Source: Brooklawnia sp963780175 (GTDB lineage: Bacteria > Actinomycetota > Actinomycetes > Propionibacteriales > Propionibacteriaceae). Taken from it: a stretch of DNA of 64,000 nt. The notes beneath the pieces were generated by a model. It searched no databases and was not told where the DNA came from. It was given only the letters and a program-made list of their open reading frames with translations. Below, in pieces: positions 25,823 to 33,939 of this stretch (within the stretch, counting starts at the first letter, position 1; the number at the start of each line of letters is the position of its first letter). Position numbers and translations under genes: made by a program. The DNA lies in the NCBI GenBank assembly GCA_963780175.1, contig CAWAAT010000005.1:22155-86154 (forward strand). The letters run 5' to 3'.

Positions 25823-27064
25823 ATGGCCGATGTGCTGATGAGTCGACGTGCTGCACTCGCTGGTGCCGCCGGTCTGGCGCTCGCGGGCTGCGCCAGCTCC
25901 CCTTCCGATGCCGACAGCCCGTCGCCCGCGTCCACGCGAGCCCCGTCTCAGCAGTCCCGAGTCGCGTCGGCGGCCCCCTCCGACCTCACCCCGACCACGG
26001 GCCACTCGGGCACCCCGGTCATCACGATCGGCTCCGCCCACGGACTGATCGGGATGTGGCCCCACGAGCCGATCGACATCACCGTCGAGAACGGCGACAT
26101 CGCCGAGGTCATCGTCACCGATGCCACCGGCCGGGCCATCCCGGGATCGGTCACCGGCAGCCAGTGGCGCCCCGACCGTGGTGCCCTGCTGGTGCGCTCG
26201 AGCTATCAGGTAGATGTGACGGTCAAGGACGGCCAAGGCCAGGACCATCGCAGCGCGGCCGCCATCACCACCGTGAACCCGGCGATGGCCGTCGAGGTCG
26301 ACTTCCGATATGCCGACGGGTACGCGATCGGCAACGGCATGCCGATCTGGGTGCGTTTCGACCTGCCGATCAACGACGACCAGCGGGCCGCGATCGAGAA
26401 GTCCGCCACCGTCACCACCGAACCTCCCCAGGAGGGATCGTGGGGCTGGGCCGATGCCAGCACGCTGTTCTGGCGGCCGCGAGCGTACTGGGTGGCGGGG
26501 TCACGCGCGCACGTCGATGTCCGGGCGGCCGGTCTGCCCGGTGGCGACACCTGGATCCTGCATGACGCCGCCGCCGACTACATCTACGGTGACCTGCGCG
26601 TCCTGATGGCGAACATCGACACCCACGCCCTGACCTGCCTGCGAAACGGTGAGGTGGTGGCGACCCTGCCGGTGAGCATGGGCAAGCCGGGCTACGAGAC
26701 CATGACCGGCACCAAGGTGATCATGGACAAGCAGAACCCGGTGATCATGGACTCCGAGACCTACGGCGTGCCCCACAGCGACCCCGAGGGTTACCGCATC
26801 GTCGCCAACTATGCCCAGCGCATCACCTGGTCGGGCGAGTACTTCCACTCCGCGCCCTGGGCGGATGCCGACCACGGCTTCGTCAACGTCAGCCACGGCT
26901 GCACAGGGATGAGCGAGGAGAACGCCGTTTGGCTCTACGGCTTCACCGAGATCGGCGATCCTGCCGAGTTCATCGGCAGCACGGCCCCCGTCCAACCCCA
27001 TCAGACCATCGGGTGCTGGACCTACACCTGGGAGCAGTGGCAGGGGCAGAGCGCCCTGCGCTGA
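25823..27064 (+). CDS. L,D-transpeptidase lipoprotein with Ig-like domains
   Basis: A 413-residue protein with a lipobox (LALAGC, Cys about 19), a Ser/Pro-rich linker, two Ig-like regions (about residues 60-250) and a C-terminal YkuD domain. Its organisation matches mycobacterial Ldt enzymes that form 3-3 peptidoglycan cross-links outside the membrane. The catalytic segment is NVSHGCTGMSEENAVWLY (Cys near 359). The usual HGCxR is HGCTG here, comparable with the N/S variants seen in mycobacterial Ldt. ATG 25823 follows AAGGGAG; an ATG 24 bases upstream would lengthen the signal peptide. It is monocistronic by position. Confidence 0.92.
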   Translation: MADVLMSRRAALAGAAGLALAGCASSPSDADSPSPASTRAPSQQSRVASAAPSDLTPTTGHSGTPVITIGSAHGLIGMWPHEPIDITVENGDIAEVIVTDATGRAIPGSVTGSQWRPDRGALLVRSSYQVDVTVKDGQGQDHRSAAAITTVNPAMAVEVDFRYADGYAIGNGMPIWVRFDLPINDDQRAAIEKSATVTTEPPQEGSWGWADASTLFWRPRAYWVAGSRAHVDVRAAGLPGGDTWILHDAAADYIYGDLRVLMANIDTHALTCLRNGEVVATLPVSMGKPGYETMTGTKVIMDKQNPVIMDSETYGVPHSDPEGYRIVANYAQRITWSGEYFHSAPWADADHGFVNVSHGCTGMSEENAVWLYGFTEIGDPAEFIGSTAPVQPHQTIGCWTYTWEQWQGQSALR

Positions 27065-27153
27065 GCACGGTTCACGCGCGAGGGGAACGCCCCCGGTGCA
27101 GACCAGGCGGCACTGGTGAGGCCAGCTTTGGCCCGCCGGGAAGAATGGGACAC

Positions 27154-28218
27154 ATGCTCACCGATGGGATCTCCTACCAGGCCGCGTCCGCACGCTACGA
27201 CGGTTCGATGATCTACCGCCGCACCGGGCGTTCCGGGCTCCTGCTGCCGGCGCTCTCGCTGGGGTTGTGGCAGAACTTCGGCGACCTGCACCCGTTCGGG
27301 ACGCAACGCGACATCGTCCGGGCGGCCTTCGACGCCGGCATCACCCACTTCGACCTTGCCAACAACTACGGTCCCCCGCCCGGTCAGGCCGAGATCAACT
27401 TCGGGACGCTGCTGCGCACCGACCTGGCGCCCTACCGTGACGAGCTGGTCATCTCGACCAAGGCCGGCTACGACATGTGGCCCGGACCGTACGGTCAGGG
27501 TGGTGGTGGCCGCAAGTACGTGCTGGCTTCCCTCGACCAGTCGCTGCGCCGGATGGGGATCGACCACGTCGACATCTTCTACTCGCACAGATTCGACGTC
27601 GACACCCCACTCGAAGAGACGATGTCGGCCCTCGATCACGCGGTGCGCTCGGGCCGGGCGACGTACGTGGGCGTCAGCAGCTACTCGGCCGCCCGCACCC
27701 GGCAGGCAGCCGAGATCGCCCGCGACCTGGGCACGCCGCTGCTGATCCACCAGCCCAGCTACTCGCTGTTCAACCGCTGGATCGAGAACCAGCCCGGCCA
27801 GGACGGCTCGCTGCTCGACCAGTGCGAAGCCCAGGGCATGGGAGTGATCGCGTTCAGTGCGTTGGCCCAGGGGCTGCTCACCGACCGATACCTCGACGGC
27901 GTGCCGGACGGTTCGCGGGCTGCCCGCGGCGGCTCTTTCGACCGACGCGTGCTGCGCGACGACCTGCTTGGACGCGTCCGGGCCCTCAACGTGATCGCCG
28001 CCGAACGCGGTCAGTCGCTGGCCCAACTGGCCCTGGCGTGGGTGTTGCGTGACCAGCGGGTCACCTCGACCCTGATCGGCGCGTCCAGCGTGGAGCAGTT
28101 GCAGGCCAACCTTGGCGCGCTGTCGAACCTCGACTTCTCCGACGAGGAACTCGCCCGGATCGACGAGCATGCGGGCGAGGCCGGGGTGGACCGCTGGGCG
28201 ACGTCATCGCAGGCTTGA
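27154..28218 (+). CDS. Aldo/keto reductase (YghZ/L-glyceraldehyde 3-phosphate reductase type)
   Basis: A 354-residue NADPH-dependent reductase. The catalytic tetrad region is visible: Asp and Tyr in HFDLANNYG, Lys in STKAGYDMW, and His in YSHRFD. The phrase NNYGPPPGQAEINFG marks the YghZ/AKR14 subgroup, which reduces L-glyceraldehyde 3-phosphate and methylglyoxal-like aldehydes. Starts at ATG 27154 or 27145 are both possible, as the same GGGAAG serves either. It is flanked by unrelated single genes. Confidence 0.93.
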   Translation: MLTDGISYQAASARYDGSMIYRRTGRSGLLLPALSLGLWQNFGDLHPFGTQRDIVRAAFDAGITHFDLANNYGPPPGQAEINFGTLLRTDLAPYRDELVISTKAGYDMWPGPYGQGGGGRKYVLASLDQSLRRMGIDHVDIFYSHRFDVDTPLEETMSALDHAVRSGRATYVGVSSYSAARTRQAAEIARDLGTPLLIHQPSYSLFNRWIENQPGQDGSLLDQCEAQGMGVIAFSALAQGLLTDRYLDGVPDGSRAARGGSFDRRVLRDDLLGRVRALNVIAAERGQSLAQLALAWVLRDQRVTSTLIGASSVEQLQANLGALSNLDFSDEELARIDEHAGEAGVDRWATSSQA

Positions 28219-28257
28219 GCGTCCGGCCCGCTGACGTCCGAGATCGTGGAAGATCAC

Positions 28258-28273
28258 GCAGCGTAGTCGCTGC
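28258..28273. terminator. Small hairpin between convergent genes
   Basis: GCAGCG and CGCTGC form a perfect 6-bp stem with the tetraloop TAGT. It lies in the 90-base gap between the aldo/keto reductase and the oppositely oriented hydrolase, where a bidirectional terminator is expected. There is no T-run. Confidence 0.4.
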
Positions 28274-28308
28274 CTGACCTTCCTCACTCCCGTTTGTGTC
28301 GTCGCGGC

Positions 28309-29147
28309 TCAGGCCAGGAACTCCAGGATCGCGGCCGCGACCTGATCAGGGTGGGACGCCAGCAGGCCGTGCGGGCCCTCGGCGATCACCGTGACCTCTG
28401 CTTGGGGCACGTACTGCGGCATCCGCTTGCCACTGACCTCGAACGGCACGATCTGGTCACCATCGCCGTGGATCACCAGGGTCGGCACGCTCACCGACGC
28501 CAGATCCGCACGGAAGTCGGTCAACCACAATCCGATGCTGGTCTCCAACGCCTGCAGATTGGCCTGGTTGGCGACCTCCAGTGAGATGATGACCTGTTCC
28601 TTGGGCGCCATCAGGCGTCCGCCCGTCGAATCGGCACCGAGTAGAACTTCATCAGGAAGTCGGTCAGGAAGACCTCCGGGTTATCGCGGAACGTGGCCTG
28701 CATCCCCGCGGCAGCCTCCTGGCTCAATCCTCCATCGGGGTTGTCGGCGAGACTGGTGTCCAGTGCGGGCGTGATCGCCGCGACGAAGACCGCCCCGGTC
28801 ACCCGCCCGGTGCCGTACTTGGCCAGGTAGCGGGCCACCTCACCGCCGCCCATCGAGAACCCGACCAGCACCGCATCGACCACGTCCAGCTCGGTGAGCA
28901 GGTCGTCCAGGTCGGCGGCGAACGTGTCGTAGTCGTAGCCCTCATGCGGCTCGCCGGACCGCCCGAAACCGCGACGATCGTAGGCGATCACCCGGTAGCC
29001 GGCATCCTCCAGGGTGGCCGCGACCCGGTCCCAGGACTTCTCCGAGGCCGGCCAGCCGTGGATGAGGACGATGGGACGGCCCGGGCCCTCGGTGTCGGTG
29101 TAGTGCAGATGGGTGGGGTGGACACCCCGAGTGGTCAAACTGGGCAT
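28309..29147 (-). pseudogene. Alpha/beta hydrolase (haloperoxidase-like), one frameshift
   Basis: Two adjoining frames make one hydrolase of about 278 residues. The first part (28611-29147) has HGWPASEKSW, the oxyanion region, and the nucleophile elbow GFSMGGGE. The second (28309-28611) has VIHGDGDQIVPF with the acid Asp and EGPHGLLASHP with the catalytic His. The break lies at about 28614, where RRADA-stop in one frame meets LMAPKEQ in the other; one missing base would join them as RADGLMAPKEQ. With all catalytic residues conserved, a recent mutation or assembly error is likelier than old decay. The substrate is unknown; this group is often annotated as non-haem chloroperoxidase. Confidence 0.82.
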
Positions 29148-29237
29148 GGATCCTCCTCGGTACTCGATTCCTCAAAGGTAGGCTGTAGCGGCGTGACGCA
29201 CCGAGATTTCCGGCCATCTGCGACTACGCTCGCTGGC

Positions 29238-31184
29238 ATGGCGCAGGCATCCGGACGCAGGCACCGTCGGCTGGCTCTGCTGGTTGCCATCGTCATGGCG
29301 ATGACCGCCTGCACGGGCGCCCCTCGGCCCCCTGGCCAGCAAGCGCCGCCGGGCGCGGAAGAGGTGGCCGAGGCGTTGGCCGATTCGCTCGCGTCCGGGT
29401 CGATCACAGCCCTGCCATTGGCCGGCGACCCCGCTCGTGCCGAGGTTGACCACCAGCAGGTCACCGGTCTGATGAGTGGCCTGCTGCCCCACGTCGAGGT
29501 GACCGGGATCGACTACACGGACCAGGGCACCCGGGCCACAACGCAGCTGCACCAGCGCTACTCCTTCGAGGGCGGCGAATGGGAGTTCACCAGCACCGCC
29601 ACCCTCCGGCACGACGGCTCCGGCTGGCTGATCGAGTGGGACCCCACGATCGTGCACCCCGACCTGGACGCCACCTCCCGGCTCTACCACGAGCGGACGA
29701 CCGCGAAACGCGGACCGATTCTCGACGCCACCGGCGCCGCGATCGTCGAGGATCGGCCGGTGCAGCGGGTGGGCATCGACAAGACCCGGGTCGCCCCGGA
29801 GCAGACCGACGCGTCCGCACGCGCGCTGGCCGGCCTGCTCGGCATCGACGTCGAGGCCTACGCCCAGCAGGTGGCCGCGTCCGGGCCGCAAGCGTTCGTG
29901 GTGGCCATCGTGCTGCGGGAGGGCCAGGTGCCACCCGCGCTCGAGCAGATCACCGGGGCGGTCGGTTTCCCTGCCGACCTTCCCCTCGCGCCCACGCCCA
30001 CCTTCGCCCGGGGCCTGCTCGGGGTCGCGGGCGAGGCCACCGCCGAGGTGATCGAGGCCAGCGGAGGCAAGGTCAAGATGGGAGACGTGGCGGGCCTCAG
30101 TGGGCTGCAGAAGACCCACGACGAGCAGTTGCGTGGCACCGCCGGCCACTCGGTGATCGCCATCCGGCGTAGTGAACCGCAATTGGCCGAGCTGCCGCCC
30201 CCCAGCCCCTCCCCCGACGCCAGCACGCCCAGCGCCCAGGCCACCCCCAAGCCGCCCAACCGGACGCTGTTCTTGCTGGCCCCGGTGGACGGCGAGCCTC
30301 TGCGTCTGACGATGGAACTTGCGCTCCAGCAGCGGGCCGAGGACCTGCTGGCCGGCCAGTCGAGTCTGGTGATGGTCACCGTGCTCGACGCCGCGAGCGG
30401 GGCGATCCTGGCGGCAGCCAGTTCTCCGACCGCCGGCGCCCAGCCGTTCGTGACCACCGGACGCTACCCGCCCGGCTCGACCATGAAGGTGTCTACGGCG
30501 CTGGCCCTGATCCGCCGCGGCTACACCCCCGACTCGCTGGTGGACTGCACGACCAGGGCCGAGGTGAACGGCCGCGTCTTCACGAACTACCCGGGCTACC
30601 CGGCGGCGTTCAACGGCCTGATCAGCCTGCGCACGGCCCTGCAGCAGTCCTGCAACACCGCCTTCATGAACGCCGGAAGCGGCCTGGGTCCCTCCGAGTT
30701 GGCGGACGCCGCCGCCAGCCTGGGGCTGGGCGTCGACTACGAGACAGGCTTTGACGCCTTCTACGGCGCCGTGCCTCTCAGCGATGACCCCGTCGTGCGA
30801 ACCGCCGCGACGATCGGTCAGGGCAACGTTCTGGCCTCGCCGATGGCGATGGCGGCCGAGGCTGCCTCGGTGGCCGCCGGACACACGGTCGTCCCCTATC
30901 TGGTGGTGGGCCATCAACCCACCCCGACCGCCGCCCCCCTGACGGAGTCCGAGGCGTCGATGCTGCGCGACATGATGGGTGCGGTGGTCGAGGGCGGCAC
31001 GCTGACCGGCCTGCGCGGTGTGCTGGAGGGCGGTAAGTCCGGCACCGCCGAGTACACCAACGACGTGCCACCCAAGTCGCATGCCTGGACGATCGGTTAC
31101 GTCGGGCGGTATGCCATCGCCGTGATGGACTACGAAGGCCGGGGTAGCGTCTCTCAGGACGTGCTGCGCGCCATGCTCGGCTGA
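29238..31184 (+). CDS. Class B penicillin-binding protein, lipoprotein with MecA_N-like domain
   Basis: A 648-residue protein. It has a lipoprotein-type signal (MAMTAC, Cys near 24); an NTF2-like MecA_N domain (about 35-150, ending in GWLIEWDPTIVHPDL); a PBP dimerisation domain beginning KRGPILDATG; a Pro/Ser-rich insert near 315-345; and the transpeptidase domain. Active-site motifs are STMK (near 414), SCN (near 471) and KSGT (near 599). It should cross-link peptidoglycan outside the membrane. The layout resembles actinobacterial PbpA-type and PBP2a-type enzymes, some of which bind beta-lactams poorly. ATG 29238 was chosen because the signal peptide begins there. Confidence 0.92.
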   Translation: MAQASGRRHRRLALLVAIVMAMTACTGAPRPPGQQAPPGAEEVAEALADSLASGSITALPLAGDPARAEVDHQQVTGLMSGLLPHVEVTGIDYTDQGTRATTQLHQRYSFEGGEWEFTSTATLRHDGSGWLIEWDPTIVHPDLDATSRLYHERTTAKRGPILDATGAAIVEDRPVQRVGIDKTRVAPEQTDASARALAGLLGIDVEAYAQQVAASGPQAFVVAIVLREGQVPPALEQITGAVGFPADLPLAPTPTFARGLLGVAGEATAEVIEASGGKVKMGDVAGLSGLQKTHDEQLRGTAGHSVIAIRRSEPQLAELPPPSPSPDASTPSAQATPKPPNRTLFLLAPVDGEPLRLTMELALQQRAEDLLAGQSSLVMVTVLDAASGAILAAASSPTAGAQPFVTTGRYPPGSTMKVSTALALIRRGYTPDSLVDCTTRAEVNGRVFTNYPGYPAAFNGLISLRTALQQSCNTAFMNAGSGLGPSELADAAASLGLGVDYETGFDAFYGAVPLSDDPVVRTAATIGQGNVLASPMAMAAEAASVAAGHTVVPYLVVGHQPTPTAAPLTESEASMLRDMMGAVVEGGTLTGLRGVLEGGKSGTAEYTNDVPPKSHAWTIGYVGRYAIAVMDYEGRGSVSQDVLRAMLG

Positions 31185-31208
31185 TCAACTGAACCCTCCG
31201 GAGAAACC

Positions 31209-32072
31209 ATGACCTTCGTCTGGCCCCAGACCCTCATCGAGCTCGCCATCATCGGCGTGCTCGCCCTGCTCGTGCGCGGCCTGCTGAAACGCGTCATCAA
31301 GAATTCGGTGAACGCGGCGGCCGACAAGGCCGAGAAACGCGCGTCCGGTCTGACGGGGCGCGCAGCGTCGGTGATCGCTCAGGCCAGCGGGCTGAGCATG
31401 GAACGTCAGGCCCACCGCACGCGCACCATCGGCACCATGTTGGGCTCGCTGGTGGACGCGGTGGTGATCATCGTCGTGGTGTTCATGATGCTCCAGTCCT
31501 TGGGGGTGAACATCATGCCCGCGTTGGCCTCGGCCGGCATCGGGGGCCTGGCGATCGGGTTCGGCGCCCAGAGCCTGGTCAAGGACATCATCTCGGGCAT
31601 CTTCCTGATGCTCGAGGACCAACTGGGCGTCGGTGACCACGTCGACATCGGGACGCTGAGCGGAACGGTGCTGTCCCTCGGGCTGCGGGCGACCCGGATC
31701 CAGGATGTCGGTGGCGAGATCTGGTACGTCCGCAACGGCGAGATCGTCACACTCGGCAACCGCAGCCAGGGCTGGTCGACCGGCAACATCCACATCCCCG
31801 TGGCCCTCAGCGAAGACCCGTACACCGTCCTGCCGCTGCTCACCGAGGTCTGCCAGAAGCTGGAGGCCGACCCCGAGTGGGCCGAGCAGATGCTGGAGCC
31901 ACCGACGGTGCTGGGGCTGACCCGTTTCGAGGCCCAGCACGCGATCTACACGATCACCGTCAAGTGCCCACCCAACCAGCAATGGGCAGTGGAGCGTGAG
32001 GTCCGCGCCCGGGTGATGGCCGGGTTCCAGGCCGCCGGGGTGAAGGCGCCCAGCCCGCTCGTGCACCCGTGA
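31209..32072 (+). CDS. Small-conductance mechanosensitive channel (MscS family)
   Basis: A 287-residue membrane protein. It has a first helix near residues 8-28, then a long charged linker, a second helix near 85-100, and a pore helix region ALASAGIGGLAIGFGAQSLV typical of MscS (Gly/Ala-rich). The beta domain continues with EDQLGVGDHVDIG. GGAG lies 8 bases before the ATG. It would open under hypo-osmotic membrane tension. It lies 24 bases after the PBP gene, so co-transcription is possible. Confidence 0.93.
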   Translation: MTFVWPQTLIELAIIGVLALLVRGLLKRVIKNSVNAAADKAEKRASGLTGRAASVIAQASGLSMERQAHRTRTIGTMLGSLVDAVVIIVVVFMMLQSLGVNIMPALASAGIGGLAIGFGAQSLVKDIISGIFLMLEDQLGVGDHVDIGTLSGTVLSLGLRATRIQDVGGEIWYVRNGEIVTLGNRSQGWSTGNIHIPVALSEDPYTVLPLLTEVCQKLEADPEWAEQMLEPPTVLGLTRFEAQHAIYTITVKCPPNQQWAVEREVRARVMAGFQAAGVKAPSPLVHP

Positions 32073-32120
32073 CCAGCACGAGCGTCACCCGCACACCGCA
32101 GGTGGCGTAGGATCCAACCA

Positions 32121-32209
32121 GATTGGTGCGGGGGAATCTGGTGAGACTCCAGAGCTGACCCGCAGCCGTGATGGACGCTCGCGTCCCAGTCGGAATGCCC
32201 GAACCGATC
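32121..32209 (+). promoter_or_regulatory. Cobalamin (B12) riboswitch aptamer
   Basis: Core signatures appear in order: GGGAATCTGGTGAGACTCC, AGCTGACCCGCAGCCGTGA, and the B12 box AGTCGGAATGCCCG (32188-32201). A closing P1 stem forms between GATTGGT (32121-32127) and ACCGATC (32203-32209) with one wobble. The usual large peripheral domain is reduced to one short hairpin (GGACG and CGTCC around CTCG), making this a compact form of about 89 bases. It lies directly upstream of a five-gene import operon, which it should switch off when corrinoid is plentiful. Confidence 0.92.
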
Positions 32210-32222
32210 AGACCACACAAGT

Positions 32223-32290
32223 ACTCGTCGCGGTCTGCGAGTCGGTCACGTCAGTTCTCGTGACATTCCGGACCCGACCCAGGAAGGATC
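32223..32290 (+). promoter_or_regulatory. Riboswitch expression platform and Shine-Dalgarno
   Basis: Between the aptamer and the ATG at 32294 are two small hairpins: ACTCG/CGAGT (32223-32242) and GTCACG/CGTGAC (32245-32264). They are followed by paired TCCGGA blocks that enclose the strong Shine-Dalgarno AGGAAGGA. No T-run terminator is seen, so control is more likely at translation initiation than by transcription termination. That is inference from layout. Confidence 0.5.
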
Positions 32291-32293
32291 CGG

Positions 32294-33331
32294 ATGTCTT
32301 TTCGAACCACACTGGCAGCTGTCGGGCTTGCGGCTGGCCTGGTGCTCGCCCCGTTGGCCTCCCCCGCTACCTCTCACGCAGCCCCCGACGTCGACGTTGT
32401 TGCGGCCGCGGACTGGCTGAGCGGCCAGTTCACCGACAACCAGTACCTCAAGGGTTTCGACGGCTCCACCCCCGACCCCGCCACCACCATCGACGGCGTG
32501 CTGGCGCTGGTGGCCGCCGACGCGCACCCCGAGCTCGTCGCCTCAACAGTCACCTGGCTCGGCGGCCAGGCCGGCGAACTGGCGTCCACCCCCACATCCG
32601 CAGCCCGGGCCGCGATCCTGGCCGAGGCGGTCGGGCAGGACGCCGCCAACTTCGGTGGCGTCAACCTGGTGACCGCGATGCAGGGCGACCTGGGTGACGC
32701 GGCCAGCAACCCCTACGGCCTGGCTCTGCTGGTGATCGGCCTGGAACGCACCGACACGCAGGTGCCCGCCGCGGTTGTGGACGCGCTGCTCGCCACTCAG
32801 CAGGACGACGGCGCGTTCGCCTTCCCCGACTTCGGCGTCGACATCGACTCCACGGCGCTCGCAGCCCAGGCGCTGTCGCTGCTGGACGACAACGAGCGGG
32901 CAGGCCTCGCCCAACGGAAAGCGGTCGGCTGGCTGATCGACAACCAGTGCACCGAGACCTCCGAGCTGTGCCCCACCACGGGGCCCTACTGGGGCAGCTA
33001 CTCCCCCGCCAACACCGCCGGTCTGGCGATCGCTGCATTGCGACTGGCAGGTGAAGACACCACCGACCAACTGACCTGGCTGTACGCCCAGCAGGAGGCC
33101 GACGGTGGTTTCCCGGCCGCGATCGGGGCCGGCTACTCCGACGTGTACGCCACCGCCCAGTCGCTGGTGGCCGTCACGGGCAGCGACCTGACGTCCGTGG
33201 GCGAAGACGCCGAGGAAAGCGAGGGCGCCGGACGCGACAACAGCGCCCGGTTCCTGCTGGGTGGTCTCGGCATGTTGCTGGCGCTGGTCGTCGTCCTCGC
33301 GGTCTACCGGATGCGACGGTCAGAATCATGA
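32294..33331 (+). CDS. Secreted, membrane-anchored alpha/alpha-toroid protein (intrinsic factor/prenyltransferase-like)
   Basis: A 345-residue protein with a cleavable signal (about 1-29, ending SHA), an all-helical repeat domain (about 32-295), an acidic spacer and a C-terminal membrane helix (about 318-338) with an RMRRSES cytoplasmic tail. Repeat units of the form QQDDGAFAFPDFG and QQEADGGFPAAIG, each followed by a helix with D(I/V)DSTALAAQAL-type sequence, are those of prenyltransferase/squalene-cyclase toroids. The same fold and the 'D-V-D-T-A-A-M' style helix occur in animal intrinsic factor and transcobalamin. Placed directly after a B12 riboswitch and before ECF transporter genes, it is likely an extracellular corrinoid-capturing domain. 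No enzymatic residues of a cyclase (DxDD/QxxDxSW) were seen. Confidence 0.85.
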   Translation: MSFRTTLAAVGLAAGLVLAPLASPATSHAAPDVDVVAAADWLSGQFTDNQYLKGFDGSTPDPATTIDGVLALVAADAHPELVASTVTWLGGQAGELASTPTSAARAAILAEAVGQDAANFGGVNLVTAMQGDLGDAASNPYGLALLVIGLERTDTQVPAAVVDALLATQQDDGAFAFPDFGVDIDSTALAAQALSLLDDNERAGLAQRKAVGWLIDNQCTETSELCPTTGPYWGSYSPANTAGLAIAALRLAGEDTTDQLTWLYAQQEADGGFPAAIGAGYSDVYATAQSLVAVTGSDLTSVGEDAEESEGAGRDNSARFLLGGLGMLLALVVVLAVYRMRRSES

Positions 33332-33936
33332 CCCGGGTGCTGGGCGTGCTGGGGGCGCTGGGCCTGGTCGTCGGACTGCTGGCCGGTCCGGCCAGCCTGC
33401 CGGCGGTCGCGCAGGACCCCGCGTCCCAGTGCCGCAGCGACGGGGGCATCTACGTCTACGTCCTCGACCAGGGCAGCGAGGTGCTGGCGGGTTGCACCCA
33501 CGCCGAGACGGGGATGGGACGGCTGCTCGAACTGACCACCGTCCAGACCGCCGGGGCTGGTTTCATCTGCCGGATCGCCGGACGCCCCGAGCGTTGCCTG
33601 GCCACCCCGGGCGGCGATGAGCCCTACTGGGGGTACTGGTGGTGGCGCCCCAGCGCCGAAGCACCAGAGGGCCAGTGGCAGTACGCCACCATCGGCGGCT
33701 CTTACAAGGGGGTCCCGGGCAGCGTCGAGGCGTGGCACTTCTCGGTGGGCGAGCAGCCGCCTTTCCAGCCCTCAGCGGTCGAAGCTGCCGTGCAACCCGC
33801 AAGCGAGGCCCCCGGCCCGTCAGACTCCACGCCGCAGACCCAGGGCTGGGGGGCCACTGCGCCGACCGCCGCCACCGTGGCTTTCCTCGGAGTAGGCGGC
33901 TACGGCCTGTGGCGACGCCGACGGAACCGGGGCTGA
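33328..33936 (+). CDS. Secreted, membrane-anchored small beta-domain protein (DUF4430-like)
   Basis: A 202-residue protein with a signal peptide (about 1-28), a compact domain (about 35-132), a Pro/Ser/Ala linker and a C-terminal membrane helix ending WRRRRNRG. The domain has four Cys and an aromatic-rich core (YWGYWWWRPS, then QWQYATIGGSYKGVPGSVEAWHF). That pattern resembles the beta domain (DUF4430) joined to the alpha-toroid in intrinsic factor/transcobalamin and some bacterial surface proteins. It overlaps the toroid gene by ATGA, so the two are made together. I infer that the pair forms one two-part corrinoid receptor; similarity to DUF4430 is by eye and needs a profile search. Confidence 0.75.
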   Translation: MTRVLGVLGALGLVVGLLAGPASLPAVAQDPASQCRSDGGIYVYVLDQGSEVLAGCTHAETGMGRLLELTTVQTAGAGFICRIAGRPERCLATPGGDEPYWGYWWWRPSAEAPEGQWQYATIGGSYKGVPGSVEAWHFSVGEQPPFQPSAVEAAVQPASEAPGPSDSTPQTQGWGATAPTAATVAFLGVGGYGLWRRRRNRG

Positions 33937-33939
33937 GCC

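Noticed and set aside
29172..31082. 636-residue open frame on the minus strand opposite the penicillin-binding protein
   Set aside because: It has composition typical of an antisense frame (rich in Gly, Arg, His, Gln) and no domain, while the + strand carries intact PBP motifs. It is an effect of high GC.
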